A program made the translations under genes and the position numbers. This document shows positions 52,699 through 60,736 of a stretch of 64,000 bases of DNA, piece by piece (within the stretch, counting starts at the first letter, position 1; each line of letters opens with the position of its first letter). The stretch comes from Kitasatospora xanthocidica. GTDB taxonomy: Bacteria; Actinomycetota; Actinomycetes; Streptomycetales; Streptomycetaceae. The stretch spans positions 124,001-188,000 of the forward strand of contig NZ_BNBY01000010.1 in assembly GCF_014656195.1 (NCBI RefSeq), written 5' to 3'. Under the pieces are notes generated by a model. The model saw only the letters and a program-made list of their open reading frames with translations, did not search any database and was not told the DNA's origin.

Positions 52699-53238
52699 AT
52701 GTCGAACGAGCGCCACATCCTGCTGCTGCCGGGGAGCCTGCGGGCCGGCTCCACCAACGAGACCGTGCTGCGCACCGCGGCCGCCGTGGCCGCCGCCACC
52801 CCCGGCCTGCGGACCACCTACTACACCGGGCTGGCCGGGCTGCCGCACTTCAACCCGGACCACGACACCGATCCGCTGCCGGAGCCGGTGGCCGGGCTGC
52901 GGGCCGCGATCGAGGCGGCCGACGCGCTGCTGGTCTGCACGCCCGAGTACGCCGGGACGCTGCCGGGCTCGTTCAAGAACCTGCTGGACTGGACGGTCGG
53001 CGGGGTGGAGATCTCGGACAAGCCCACCGCCTGGATCAACGCCGCCGGCCCGGGGCGCGGCGGGGGCGCCGAGGCCACCCTGCGCACCGTCCTCGGCTAC
53101 ACCGGCGCGGCCGTGGTGGACGCGGCCTGTGCGCGGATCCCGCTGGAGCGCGGGGCGGTCGGCCCGGACGGGCTGGTCGCCGATCCGCTGGTGCGCGAGC
53201 GGATCGGCGAGGTGCTGGCGAAGCTGGCGGCGGCCTGA
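52699..53238 (+). CDS. NADPH-dependent FMN reductase
   Basis: A 179-residue flavodoxin-fold reductase using NAD(P)H to reduce FMN or quinones. The FMN phosphate loop is PGSLRAGSTNETVL at residues about 10-23, and CTPEYAGTLPGSFKNLLDW is the classic second flavin-binding motif. NAAGPGRGGGAEATLRTVLG completes the fold. The ATG at 52699 is preceded by AAGGAG at a slightly long distance. An inverted repeat overlaps the promoter, suggesting repression by an unlinked MarR- or TetR-type regulator sensing electrophiles or quinones. It does not overlap its neighbours and seems to be a single-gene unit. Confidence 0.92.
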   Translation: MSNERHILLLPGSLRAGSTNETVLRTAAAVAAATPGLRTTYYTGLAGLPHFNPDHDTDPLPEPVAGLRAAIEAADALLVCTPEYAGTLPGSFKNLLDWTVGGVEISDKPTAWINAAGPGRGGGAEATLRTVLGYTGAAVVDAACARIPLERGAVGPDGLVADPLVRERIGEVLAKLAAA

Positions 53239-53298
53239 GCGGGGCCTGAGCGGGGCCCGGCCGCCGTCCGGCCGACGACCGGCCGTGGCGCGGCGGGC

Positions 53299-54033
53299 TC
53301 AGTGCGCCGAGGGCAGGGGCACCCCGAGCCCGGCCAGGCCCTCCAGGAACAGCTCCACGCCGACCGCCGCCAGCAGCAGCCCGAGCAGCCGGGAGAGCAC
53401 CTCCAGCGAGGTCCGGTGGGTGCGCCGCATCAGCGGTGCGAGCAGGGCCACGCAGACGTAGTTGATCACCGTGACGGCCGCGTACGCCCCGGCGACGGTC
53501 GCCTTCCAGGCCAGGCCGTCCCGGTTGAGCGAGGCGACCAGGACGGCCGTCACCGCGAGCGGGCTGGCGATGTACGGCAGCAGCAGCTCGCGGATTCCGT
53601 CCACCAGCGGGTTGGGCAGGTGCTCGTCCTCCTCGGCCTCGCCCCCGAGGTGGACGCCGAAGACCAGGGCGACCGCGTAGACGAAGAAGATCAGACCGCC
53701 GGCGAGCTGGAGCGACTGGTCGCTGATGTGGAACAGGCTGGTCACCTGGTCCGCCGAGAATCCGAGCACCAGGCCGATCACCGCCGAGATGACCGTGCTC
53801 CAGGCCGCCAGCCGCCGCAGTTCCCGGGTGCTGCGGGTGGTCGCCAGCCGGGCGAAGGCCAGCAGGGTCTTCGGCGGTCCGACCACGGCGAAGAAGGTGA
53901 TGAACGCGCTGCTCAGGTTGAAGACGAACATGCCGCCCAGCATGACCTCGGGGCCCCGGACGGCCGACCCGCCACGCCCCGCGACCGGCGTGGTGTCCGT
54001 CTCCCCGGGGCCGTGGCGAGTCTCCCGGTTCAT
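53299..54033 (-). CDS. MarC-family integral membrane protein
   Basis: A 244-residue MarC/NAAT-type membrane protein with six transmembrane helices: MFVFNLSSAFITFFAVVGPP, LAAWSTVISAVIGLVLGF, LQLAGGLIFFVYAVALVFG, LLLPYIASPLAVTAVLVASL, AAVTVINYVCVALLA and VLSRLLGLLLAAVGVELFLEG. The Asn/Pro-rich first helix and PLAVT are typical of the family. An acidic loop (GGEAEEDEHLPNP) joins helices 3 and 4. The ATG at 54033 gives a 38-residue polar lead before helix 1; ATG codons at about 53943 could be the true start. The name does not imply antibiotic resistance, and the substrate is unknown. Confidence 0.88.
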   Translation of the reverse strand: MNRETRHGPGETDTTPVAGRGGSAVRGPEVMLGGMFVFNLSSAFITFFAVVGPPKTLLAFARLATTRSTRELRRLAAWSTVISAVIGLVLGFSADQVTSLFHISDQSLQLAGGLIFFVYAVALVFGVHLGGEAEEDEHLPNPLVDGIRELLLPYIASPLAVTAVLVASLNRDGLAWKATVAGAYAAVTVINYVCVALLAPLMRRTHRTSLEVLSRLLGLLLAAVGVELFLEGLAGLGVPLPSAH

Positions 54034-54193
54034 TCCCGATCGCCGACGAATTCGCCCGGATGGCGGCCCCGGCTCGAACGGGTGGACGGTCTCGGTTGCT
54101 ATGGAGACAGGACCGCCACGCCGGCGGGCCCCACCGGCACGACCACCGGCGCCGCCACCGGCGGGGACCACGCCGTGGAATCGAGGATGCGAC

Positions 54194-54754
54194 ATGTGCC
54201 TGAACCGTAAGGACCTGGGCCTGCTGGCCCTGCGCAGCGCGGTCGGCGGGGTGCTGATCGCGCACGGCACCCAGAAGCTGTTCGGCTGGTTCGGGGGCGG
54301 CGGCCTGGAGGGCACCACCCAGGCCATGGACCACATGGGCTTCCACCCGGCCCGGCAGAGCGCCATCGCGGCCGGCCTCGGCGAGGCGGGCGGCGGGGCG
54401 CTGCTGGTGGCCGGACTGGCCACCCCGGCGGCCGGCGCGGTGGTGGCCGGGACGATGGCGGGCGCGGTGGCGGTGCACGCCCCGGCCGGCTTCTTCGCGA
54501 TGTCCGGGGGCTACGAGTACCCGGCCTTCCTCGGCGCGACCGGGCTGGCGATCGGCCTGGCCGGGGCCGGGCGGTACTCGCTGGACCACGCGACCGGCCA
54601 CGTCTTCGACCGTCCCTGGGTCGGCCTGTTCACCTTCGTGGCGAGCGCGGCCGGGGCGTACGGCGTGGTGGCGCGCCGTCGGCACGTGGTGCGGCTGCGC
54701 GAGGAGCGGGCCGCGGTGGAGGCGGACGAGCAGGAGGGGTCGGGGCTGTCCTGA
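54194..54754 (+). CDS. DoxX-family membrane protein
   Basis: A 186-residue DoxX protein with four helices (LALRSAVGGVLIAHGTQKLF, GLGEAGGGALLVAGLATPAA, AGTMAGAVAVHAPAGFF, FTFVASAAGAYGVVA). GTQKLFGWFGGGGLEGT is the diagnostic DoxX signature after helix 1. Family members are linked to thiol/oxidative stress complexes with SodA and SseA in mycobacteria. The ATG at 54194 follows GAGGATG. The C-terminus is a charged cytosolic helix (RRHVVRLREERAAVEADE). It is divergent from MarC and 211 bases ahead of a lipoprotein-like gene; no sod or sseA gene is near. Confidence 0.93.
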   Translation: MCLNRKDLGLLALRSAVGGVLIAHGTQKLFGWFGGGGLEGTTQAMDHMGFHPARQSAIAAGLGEAGGGALLVAGLATPAAGAVVAGTMAGAVAVHAPAGFFAMSGGYEYPAFLGATGLAIGLAGAGRYSLDHATGHVFDRPWVGLFTFVASAAGAYGVVARRRHVVRLREERAAVEADEQEGSGLS

Positions 54755-54965
54755 CAGGGCCCGGGGAGCCGGGTCCGCGGCCCGCGGTCGGCCGGTCCGC
54801 GGTCCGCGGTCGGTGGCGTCACCCGGAGGCAGCAGTCCTGCTGGCGGCTGCTTCCGGGCGCTCGGAACGTGGGCGGGGAGGCGTGCCGGGCAGCCCGGCG
54901 CCGACCGCAGACCACGGACCGCAGACCACCGACCGCAGACCGGCCGACCGGAAACGAGGGACCGC

Positions 54966-55691
54966 ATGGACCGCCAGCCGCTCACCCGGGCCACCGCCCC
55001 GAGCCGAACGGCCACCGCGCCGAGCGCGACAGCGGGCCCGAGCTCGACGGCGGGCCCGAGGGTCGCCGCCCCGGGCCCCAGGGTCACCGCGCAGGACCTG
55101 GACGCGCCCCCGCTGCGCGGTCGACGGCGTTCGGTGGCCTGGGTGGTGAGCGCCGCCCTGCTGGGCTTCGCGGTGCTGGCGGGCTGCTCCTCGGGCAAGT
55201 CCGCGAGCAGTGTGGCCTCCCAGGCGGCGTCCGCGGTGGAGAAGGGTGCGGGCGCGGCCGCCTCGGCCGCCTCGGCGCTGGCCTCGGCGGCGGGCGGGGC
55301 CGGGTCGGCGCTGGCCTCGGTGGCCGGCGGGGCGGGGTCCGCGCTGGCCTCGGTCGAGGCGCAGGCCTCGGCGGCGGTGTCCGACGCCGCCTCGGCCCTG
55401 GCCGGGGTCAAGGGCGGGCTGGACGCCAAGGCGGACGTGGCCGCCGGGGAGGTGACCACCGGCTCGGACGGCAAACCGCAGGTACAGCTGACCGTCACCA
55501 ACCACGGCCAGCAGTCGTACCGGTACGTGATCCAGGTGAACTTCACCGACGGCTCGGGCAAGGTCCTCGACGCGACCGCGGTGACCGTCCAGGACGTGAT
55601 GGCCGGGCAGAGCGCCCAGGCCACCGCGCACGGCAACCGGGACCTGTCGGGCACGGTCAAGGCCGAGGTGGCGAACGCCGTCCGGTACTGA
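54966..55691 (+). CDS. Lipoprotein-like FxLYD-type protein with Ala/Ser-repeat stalk
   Basis: A 241-residue protein. Residues 1-55 are a polar Ala/Thr/Pro leader; a hydrophobic helix then ends in the lipobox LAGC (Cys at about residue 75). The mature part begins with a low-complexity Ala/Ser/Gly region containing repeats of ASALASAAGGAGS. It ends in a beta domain of FxLYD type (VQLTVTNHGQQSYRYVIQVN and ATAVTVQDVMAGQSAQAT) as found in cell-surface lipoproteins. If the ATG at 54966 (with ACGAGGG) is correct, the signal peptide carries an unusually long N-terminal extension; an internal GTG near 55135 would give a normal one. Function unknown. Confidence 0.75.
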   Translation: MDRQPLTRATAPSRTATAPSATAGPSSTAGPRVAAPGPRVTAQDLDAPPLRGRRRSVAWVVSAALLGFAVLAGCSSGKSASSVASQAASAVEKGAGAAASAASALASAAGGAGSALASVAGGAGSALASVEAQASAAVSDAASALAGVKGGLDAKADVAAGEVTTGSDGKPQVQLTVTNHGQQSYRYVIQVNFTDGSGKVLDATAVTVQDVMAGQSAQATAHGNRDLSGTVKAEVANAVRY

Positions 55692-55760
55692 CGCGCAGCT
55701 CAGCACGGGAGCGGAACCTTAAGCGGGGCTCAAGGCCCAACGGGACCCCTTGACGGGCGA

Positions 55761-55776
55761 GTTGGTCTAGTCCATT
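55761..55776. promoter_or_regulatory. DasR-type box (dre) upstream of the chitinase
   Basis: GTTGGTCTAGTCCATT matches 12 of 16 bases of the known DasR-responsive consensus (ACTGGTCTAGACCAGT). DasR is the GntR regulator of N-acetylglucosamine and chitin genes. The box is 207 bases before the ATG, close behind a TTGACG at 55750. Confidence 0.75.
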
Positions 55777-55803
55777 TTTATTGCCCAGGTGCAGGGAGCC
55801 CCT

Positions 55804-55842
55804 GAACCGGCGCCGACGGCCTCGTGCCGCCGGCGCCGGTTC
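55804..55842. promoter_or_regulatory. Long hairpin in the chitinase leader
   Basis: Perfect 12-bp arms (55804-55815 and 55831-55842) enclose a second CGGC/GCCG stem, giving nearly 16 paired bases. It lies between the DasR-like box and the start codon and could be a leader structure or an upstream terminator. Confidence 0.55.
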
Positions 55843-55982
55843 GGCACATCCCGGTGTCCGTCATGGCCTGATCCCGCACGATTCCCCACCCATTCCTGTC
55901 ATGTCCCGGTCGTCCGGCCCCACCCCGGACGCGCGCCCCCGGGGCGGTGGCGGGGACCCCCACAACCAGGAGTCACGCACCC

Positions 55983-57800
55983 ATGCTGCGCTCACGCATT
56001 GAAAGGGCCGGGACCCCGGCTCCGCAGGGCGGCCGCCGACGCCGCCCGAAGAGCCTGGCCGCCGTCGCGGCCGGCACCACCGCCTCCCTGCTGCTCGGCG
56101 CGGGCCTCGCGCTGTCCGGCGGCGGCGCGGCCAACGCCGCGACCACCAACTCCACCGGGGCGCCCGCCACCAGCGGCGGCATCAAGGTCGCCTACTTCGA
56201 CCAGTGGTCGATCTACGCGAACGGGTACTACCCGAAGACGATCCAGGACACCGGCGCGGCCGGGAAGCTGGACTACCTGATCTACGACTTCGCCAACATC
56301 CACCCGACCGACCTCGGGTGTTTCGAGGCCACCAAGGCCGCCGACACGAACGACAACAACCCCAACGCGGGCGACGGCGCGGGCGACGCGTTCGCCGACT
56401 ACCAGAAGAGCTTCGGCGCGGACATCTCGGTCGACGGCGTCGGCGACGTCTGGAACCAGCCGATCGCGGGCAACTTCAACCAGCTGAAGAAGCTGAAGGC
56501 GAAGAACCCCAAGCTCAAGGTCCTGATCTCGCTGGGCGGTTGGACCTACTCCAAGTTCTTCTCGGCGGCGGCCGCGACGGACGCCTCGCGCAAGCACCTG
56601 GTCTCCTCCTGTCTCGACATGTTCATCAAGGGCAACCTGCCCTCGGAGGCCGGCTACGGCGGCCCGGGCACGGCGGCCGGCGTCTTCGACGGCGTCGACA
56701 TCGACTGGGAGTACCCGGGCGGCGGCGGCCACGCCGGCAACCTCTCCAGCCCGGCCGACAAGCAGAACTTCACGGCCCTGCTGAAGGAGTTCCGCACCCA
56801 GCTGGACGCGCAGGGCAAGGCCGACGGCAAGACCTACGCCCTGTCGGCGGCGGTCGGCGCCGGCCAGGACAAGATCATGAACGTCGAGACCGACAAGGTC
56901 GGCCAGTACCTGACCTTCCTCGACGTCATGACCTACGACATGCACGGCGGTTGGGACGCGCAGGGTCCGACCAACCACCAGGCGCCGCTCTACTCCGCCC
57001 CGGGCGACCCGTCGACCCCGGCCAAGCCGGGCAACGGCAAGTACTCGATCGACAACGCCATCAAGGCCTGGACGGTCGGCGACGCGGAGTACGGCATCCC
57101 CGGCGGCTTCCCCGCCAACAAGATCAACATGGGCGTGCCGTTCTACTACCGCGGCTGGACCGGCGTGAAGGACAACGGCAAGCACGGCCTCTTCCAGCCC
57201 GCCGCCAGCCCCGCGGCCGGTGCCGCGATGTCCGGCAACGTCCCCGGCATCCAGATGTACAAGGAGCTCGCGGGCTTCGTCGACAACCCGGCGAAGACCT
57301 TCTGGGACGACGAGGCCAAGGCCACGTACTTCTACGACGGCACCACCTTCTGGAGCGGTGAGGACGCCAAGTCGATCCAGGCCAAGCTCGACTACGCGCA
57401 CTGCAACGGCCTCGGCGGCTCCTTCGCCTTCTCGATGTACGACCTGGGCACCAAGACCGCCCTGTTCGACACGATGGTGACCGCCACCAACGGCTCCGCC
57501 GCCGGGTGCCCGGCCCCGCCGACCGGCACCCCGACCCCGACCCAGACGCCGACCGGCACCCCCACCGGCACCCCGACCGGCACGCCCACGGGCACCCCGA
57601 CCGGCACCCCGACCGGCACCCCGACCACGCCGGCCACCTGCTCGGCCGCCCCGAGCTGGGACGCCAACACCACCTACGCGGCCGGTGGCACCAAGGTCTC
57701 GTGGAAGGGCCACTACTACACCAACAAGTGGTGGACCAAGGGCGAGGACCCGAGCCTGAGCGGCCAGTGGGGCGTCTGGACCGACAACGGCCCCTGCTGA
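55983..57800 (+). CDS. Secreted chitinase: GH18 catalytic domain plus C-terminal chitin-binding module
   Basis: A 605-residue extracellular endochitinase. The signal peptide (Arg-rich start RRRRPKSLAAVAAG, cleavage after ANA near residue 52) is of the Tat-like type. The GH18 barrel spans about residues 65-510; the catalytic motif DGVDIDWEYP places the proton donor at Glu243, and YDMHGGWD carries the conserved Met/Tyr strand. A linker of PTGT repeats (about residues 525-550) leads to a carbohydrate-binding module (CSAAPSWDANTTYAAGG with the Trp-rich HYYTNKWWTKGEDPS). The ATG at 55983 follows AGGAG. A DasR-like box upstream suggests induction by chitin breakdown products. A terminator follows the gene. 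Confidence 0.96.
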   Translation: MLRSRIERAGTPAPQGGRRRRPKSLAAVAAGTTASLLLGAGLALSGGGAANAATTNSTGAPATSGGIKVAYFDQWSIYANGYYPKTIQDTGAAGKLDYLIYDFANIHPTDLGCFEATKAADTNDNNPNAGDGAGDAFADYQKSFGADISVDGVGDVWNQPIAGNFNQLKKLKAKNPKLKVLISLGGWTYSKFFSAAAATDASRKHLVSSCLDMFIKGNLPSEAGYGGPGTAAGVFDGVDIDWEYPGGGGHAGNLSSPADKQNFTALLKEFRTQLDAQGKADGKTYALSAAVGAGQDKIMNVETDKVGQYLTFLDVMTYDMHGGWDAQGPTNHQAPLYSAPGDPSTPAKPGNGKYSIDNAIKAWTVGDAEYGIPGGFPANKINMGVPFYYRGWTGVKDNGKHGLFQPAASPAAGAAMSGNVPGIQMYKELAGFVDNPAKTFWDDEAKATYFYDGTTFWSGEDAKSIQAKLDYAHCNGLGGSFAFSMYDLGTKTALFDTMVTATNGSAAGCPAPPTGTPTPTQTPTGTPTGTPTGTPTGTPTGTPTGTPTTPATCSAAPSWDANTTYAAGGTKVSWKGHYYTNKWWTKGEDPSLSGQWGVWTDNGPC

Positions 57801-57853
57801 CCGACCGCACCACCGAACCACCGAGGGGCCTGGCGGACCCTCGCGCCGAACGC

Positions 57854-57893
57854 GGGCGGCCCCGGACGAGCACGATCTCGTCCGGGGCCGCCC
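57854..57893. terminator. Bidirectional terminator after the chitinase
   Basis: Perfect 17-bp inverted repeat (57854-57870 and 57877-57893) with a 6-base loop, between the convergent chitinase and lipoprotein genes. Confidence 0.85.
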
Positions 57894-57908
57894 GTCGTGT
57901 CCGGCCGC

Positions 57909-58421
57909 TCAGATCTTGGCGTAGGTGACCGTGATCGTGGTCGCCGAGCTGGTGATCACCAGGTTGCTCTCGCCCTTCTCGGCGAGGCCCGAACCGTTGC
58001 CCGCGGACGTCACCTCGAAACCGGCGGCCTTGAGCGCCGCCTCGTACTTGGCGTAGTCGCCGGCGGTGGCCTCGCAGGTGATGATGTAGGCGCCGGCCGC
58101 GCCGTTGACCAGGGTGATCTTCCCCGGGGGGAGCGGGATGTCGGCGGGCAGGTCGGCGGGCCTGGTCTTGCCGCCGACGACCGCGTTGGTGGGCACGGCC
58201 CCGCCTGCCGCAGGGGCGGCCGGGGTGGTGGCCGGAGCGGCCGCCGGCTGCGAGGCGCTCGGGGCGGCCGCCGGGGCGGAGGAGGCGGGGGCGGCGGCCG
58301 GGGTGGTGGCCGCGGCGCTGCTCGGGGCGGCCGTGGACGAGCTGTCGTTGTTGCAGGCGGTGAGCCCGAGCCCGGCCACGATGACGGTGGCGAGCAGGGC
58401 GGAGGTGCGCTTGAGCGGCAT
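57909..58421 (-). CDS. Putative lipoprotein with Ala/Pro stalk
   Basis: A 170-residue exported lipoprotein of no recognised family. The signal peptide ends in the lipobox GLTAC (Cys23), followed by Asn/Asp and a stalk of about 60 residues made of Ala, Pro and Ser. The folded part (about 85-170) starts TRPADLPADIPLPPGKITLV and has the order DYAKYEAALKAAGFEV, NLVITSSATTITVTYAKI, a small alpha/beta domain. The ATG at 58421 has only a weak ribosome site; a TATAAG box and an inverted repeat lie just upstream. It resembles small periplasmic-type binding or adhesion lipoproteins of streptomycetes. Role unknown. Confidence 0.8.
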   Translation of the reverse strand: MPLKRTSALLATVIVAGLGLTACNNDSSSTAAPSSAAATTPAAAPASSAPAAAPSASQPAAAPATTPAAPAAGGAVPTNAVVGGKTRPADLPADIPLPPGKITLVNGAAGAYIITCEATAGDYAKYEAALKAAGFEVTSAGNGSGLAEKGESNLVITSSATTITVTYAKI

Positions 58422-58472
58422 GGTGAAGGCCCATCGGTAACGGAATCTCAGTGGTCTTATAGCGCCACGCAG

Positions 58473-58500
58473 ATTGGCATATGAAAGGCCTGATGCCAAT
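58473..58500. promoter_or_regulatory. Inverted repeat upstream of the lipoprotein gene
   Basis: ATTGGCAT (58473-58480) and ATGCCAAT (58493-58500) are perfect 8-bp arms with 12 bases between, just upstream of a TATAAG box on the minus strand; a candidate operator. Confidence 0.5.
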
Positions 58501-58533
58501 GGGATTCCGTGGACCTGGAGTCCTCGCCCGTGC

Positions 58534-59115
58534 TCAGCCCAGGTCGGCGGTCCGCCCCGGGGCGTCCGGGCGGCTCTCCTCGATCCGGCGGAGCATCCGG
58601 GCCAGCAGGGCGGCGAGCGCGGTGCGCTCCTCGCCCACGACGTCCTGGAGCAGCTCCTCCTCGAAGACCGCCGCCATCCGCATCGACTCCAGCCACTTGT
58701 CGCGGCCGGCCTCGGTCAGCTCGATGATCACCCGGACCCGGTTGGACTCGTCCCGCTCCCGGGTGACCAGGCCGTCGGCCACCATCCGGTCGATCCGGTG
58801 GGTCATCGCCGCCGGGGTCAGCCCGAGCCGCTTGGCCAGCTCGCTCGGACCCAGCCGGTACGGGCTGCCGGAGACCACCAGGGCCTTGAGCACCTCCCAC
58901 TCGGCGGACGTGATTCCGAGCACGGTCAGCTGGCGGTCGTACGCCACGCCCATCCGCCGGGAGACCCGGTTGAGGGTCTGCACGATGGTCTCCACCTGGG
59001 GGTCCACCATGGGGAACTCCCGCTGGTAGAGGGCCACCTGCTCGGCGATGCCGAGTTCCAGGGGGGTGGCCGGGGCGGGCTTGTCGGCAGCCGGCGCCGG
59101 CTTGTCCGTAGTCAT
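58534..59115 (-). CDS. MarR-family regulator
   Basis: A 193-residue winged-helix MarR regulator. The recognition region contains LGPSELAKRLGLTPAAMTHRIDR and the wing LVTRERDESNRVRVIIELTEAG. The first 20 residues are a Lys/Pro/Ala-rich extension (DKPAPAADKPAPATP, an internal repeat). The ATG at 59115 begins the family alignment. It is divergent from an MFS exporter gene at 59261, the classic MarR-efflux arrangement, and the 145-base gap holds a pair of AGACTTTA direct repeats. It probably represses the exporter until a drug or metabolite binds. The ligand is unknown. Confidence 0.93.
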   Translation of the reverse strand: MTTDKPAPAADKPAPATPLELGIAEQVALYQREFPMVDPQVETIVQTLNRVSRRMGVAYDRQLTVLGITSAEWEVLKALVVSGSPYRLGPSELAKRLGLTPAAMTHRIDRMVADGLVTRERDESNRVRVIIELTEAGRDKWLESMRMAAVFEEELLQDVVGEERTALAALLARMLRRIEESRPDAPGRTADLG

Positions 59116-59178
59116 GCGGACCAGTGTCGCACGAGGGTGCACTCCTTAAGCCTTTGACTCCGCAGCCTTCCGGTGCTA

Positions 59179-59201
59179 AGACTTTATCTCGACAGACTTT
59201 A
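59179..59201. promoter_or_regulatory. Direct repeats in the MarR-MFS divergent promoter
   Basis: AGACTTTA occurs at 59179-59186 and again at 59194-59201 (15-base period), and CTTAAG occurs near 59146 and 59220. The gap is AT-richer than its surroundings. Likely MarR binding region; the precise half-sites cannot be fixed. Confidence 0.5.
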
Positions 59202-59260
59202 GCTCTGAAATCTTCTGGACTTAAGAGTATCCAGTCGAAACCTCGGAAGGGATGTGCACG

Positions 59261-60565
59261 GTGACCGGCACGGTGAAGCAGCAGGGGCAGCAGCGACGTG
59301 GGGCGGGCAGCCGGCTGCGCCGCGTCCAGATCGGCAACGCGCTCAGCGCGTTCGGCAGCGGGTTCACGATGCCGTACATGTTCGTGTACGTGGACCAGGT
59401 GCGCGGGCTGGGCTCGCTGGCGGCCGGGATGGTGTTCACCGTCTTCGCGCTGGCGGCCCTGGCCGTGCTGCCGTTCACCGGGCGCGGCATCGACCGGTAC
59501 GGTCCCCGTCCGGTGCTGCTGGCCGGTACGGCGCTCGCCGCCACCGGCGCGTTCGCCTTCGGCCACGCCACCGACACCCCGGCCCTGCTGGTCTCCTCCT
59601 TCCTGTTCGGCGCGGGTGTCACCACCTGCCAGCCGGCGCTCGCCACGATGATCGTCCGCTGCTCGACGCCGGCCACCCGCTCGCACGCCTTCGCGCTGCA
59701 GTTCACCCTGGTCAACCTGGGCATGGGCATCGGCGCGCTGGTCGGCGGGCAGATCGTGAACGTCGCGGACCCGGCCAGCCTCACCCGGCTGTTCACCATC
59801 GAGGCGGTGACCTTCCTCGGCCTGGCGCTGGTCACCGGCACCGCCCGGATGCCGCGGGTCCAGCTGAGCGTCGTCCACGGCAAGAACGACGGTCCGACCG
59901 GTCTGCGCGCCCTGGTCGCCGACAAGGCGATGCTGCGGCTCTGCCTGCTCGCCGGCCTGATCTTCTTCACCTGCTACGGCCAGTTCGAGTCCGGTGTCGC
60001 GGCCTTCGCCACCGACACCGTCGGCACCGCGCCCTCCACCCTGGGCCTCGCGATCGGCGCCAACGCGCTGACCATCGTGGTGCTGCAGATGTTCATGGTG
60101 CGGATCACCGCGCGCCGCCGCCGCACCACCGCGATGGCCGCGGCCGGGCTGGTCTGGCTCGGTGCCTGGGCGATGGCCCTGGTGGCCGGTCTGATCCGGA
60201 CCGAGACCATGGCCGCCACGGTCGCCATCGTCTCGATCTACGCCCTCTTCGGCGTCGGCGAGTCGCTGCTCGCGCCCACCATGGGCCCGATCGTGGCGGA
60301 CCTCGCCCCGGCCCGGCTGCTCGGCACCTACAACGCCGGGTACGCCCTGGTGAAGCAGATCGCGATCGCGGTCGGCCCGGCCGTCGGCGTGCTGCTGGTC
60401 GGCTCCGGCACCTGGCCGCTCTACCTGGCGGCGATGGCCGGTTCGACGCTGCTGATCGTCATGCTGGCGCTGCGGCTGCGTCCGCACCTCACGCCGGAGC
60501 AGGACAATGCCGCGCCGGTCGTGGTCCGTACCGTCCCGGTCCGGGAGCTGCAGACCGCCGCGTAG
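59261..60565 (+). CDS. Major facilitator superfamily exporter
   Basis: A 434-residue MFS transporter with about 12 transmembrane helices. The first loop carries the MFS motif-A-like GRGIDRYGPRPVLLAG after helix 2, and helix 5 has GMGIGALVGGQI. A basic loop (RITARRRRTTAM) is followed by the second half with GVGESLLAPTMGPIVADLAP and ARLLGTYNAGYALVKQIA. The GTG at 59261 is chosen because GGAAGG lies ten bases before; an ATG at 59252 is too close to it. It is divergent from the MarR gene and closed by a 12-bp-stem terminator, so it is a single-gene efflux unit. Drug or metabolite export is likely; the substrate is unknown. Confidence 0.93.
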   Translation: MTGTVKQQGQQRRGAGSRLRRVQIGNALSAFGSGFTMPYMFVYVDQVRGLGSLAAGMVFTVFALAALAVLPFTGRGIDRYGPRPVLLAGTALAATGAFAFGHATDTPALLVSSFLFGAGVTTCQPALATMIVRCSTPATRSHAFALQFTLVNLGMGIGALVGGQIVNVADPASLTRLFTIEAVTFLGLALVTGTARMPRVQLSVVHGKNDGPTGLRALVADKAMLRLCLLAGLIFFTCYGQFESGVAAFATDTVGTAPSTLGLAIGANALTIVVLQMFMVRITARRRRTTAMAAAGLVWLGAWAMALVAGLIRTETMAATVAIVSIYALFGVGESLLAPTMGPIVADLAPARLLGTYNAGYALVKQIAIAVGPAVGVLLVGSGTWPLYLAAMAGSTLLIVMLALRLRPHLTPEQDNAAPVVVRTVPVRELQTAA

Positions 60566-60592
60566 CGCAGGGGTGCGCAAAAGCGTTCGAAA

Positions 60593-60625
60593 CGGGCGCC
60601 GACCGGGTCACCTGGTCGGCGCCCG
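60593..60625 (+). terminator. Intrinsic terminator after the MFS exporter
   Basis: Perfect 12-bp inverted repeat (60593-60604 and 60614-60625) with a 9-base loop, 28 bases after the MFS stop. Confidence 0.8.
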
Positions 60626-60736
60626 TCGCGCTTGGCTTCACGACCACCGCCACATAGTGTCAGTGGCTGTTGACCGCCCGGATCCGGCCGCGACGCCGGG
60701 TGCCGGGCAGAGCAGACAGGCGAAATCGGCGAGGCA

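Noticed and set aside
49869..52817. 982-residue minus-strand frame joining kynureninase to upstream DNA
   Set aside because: Only the last 410 codons resemble a protein; the rest is antisense or out-of-frame reading of kynA and the Lrp gene.
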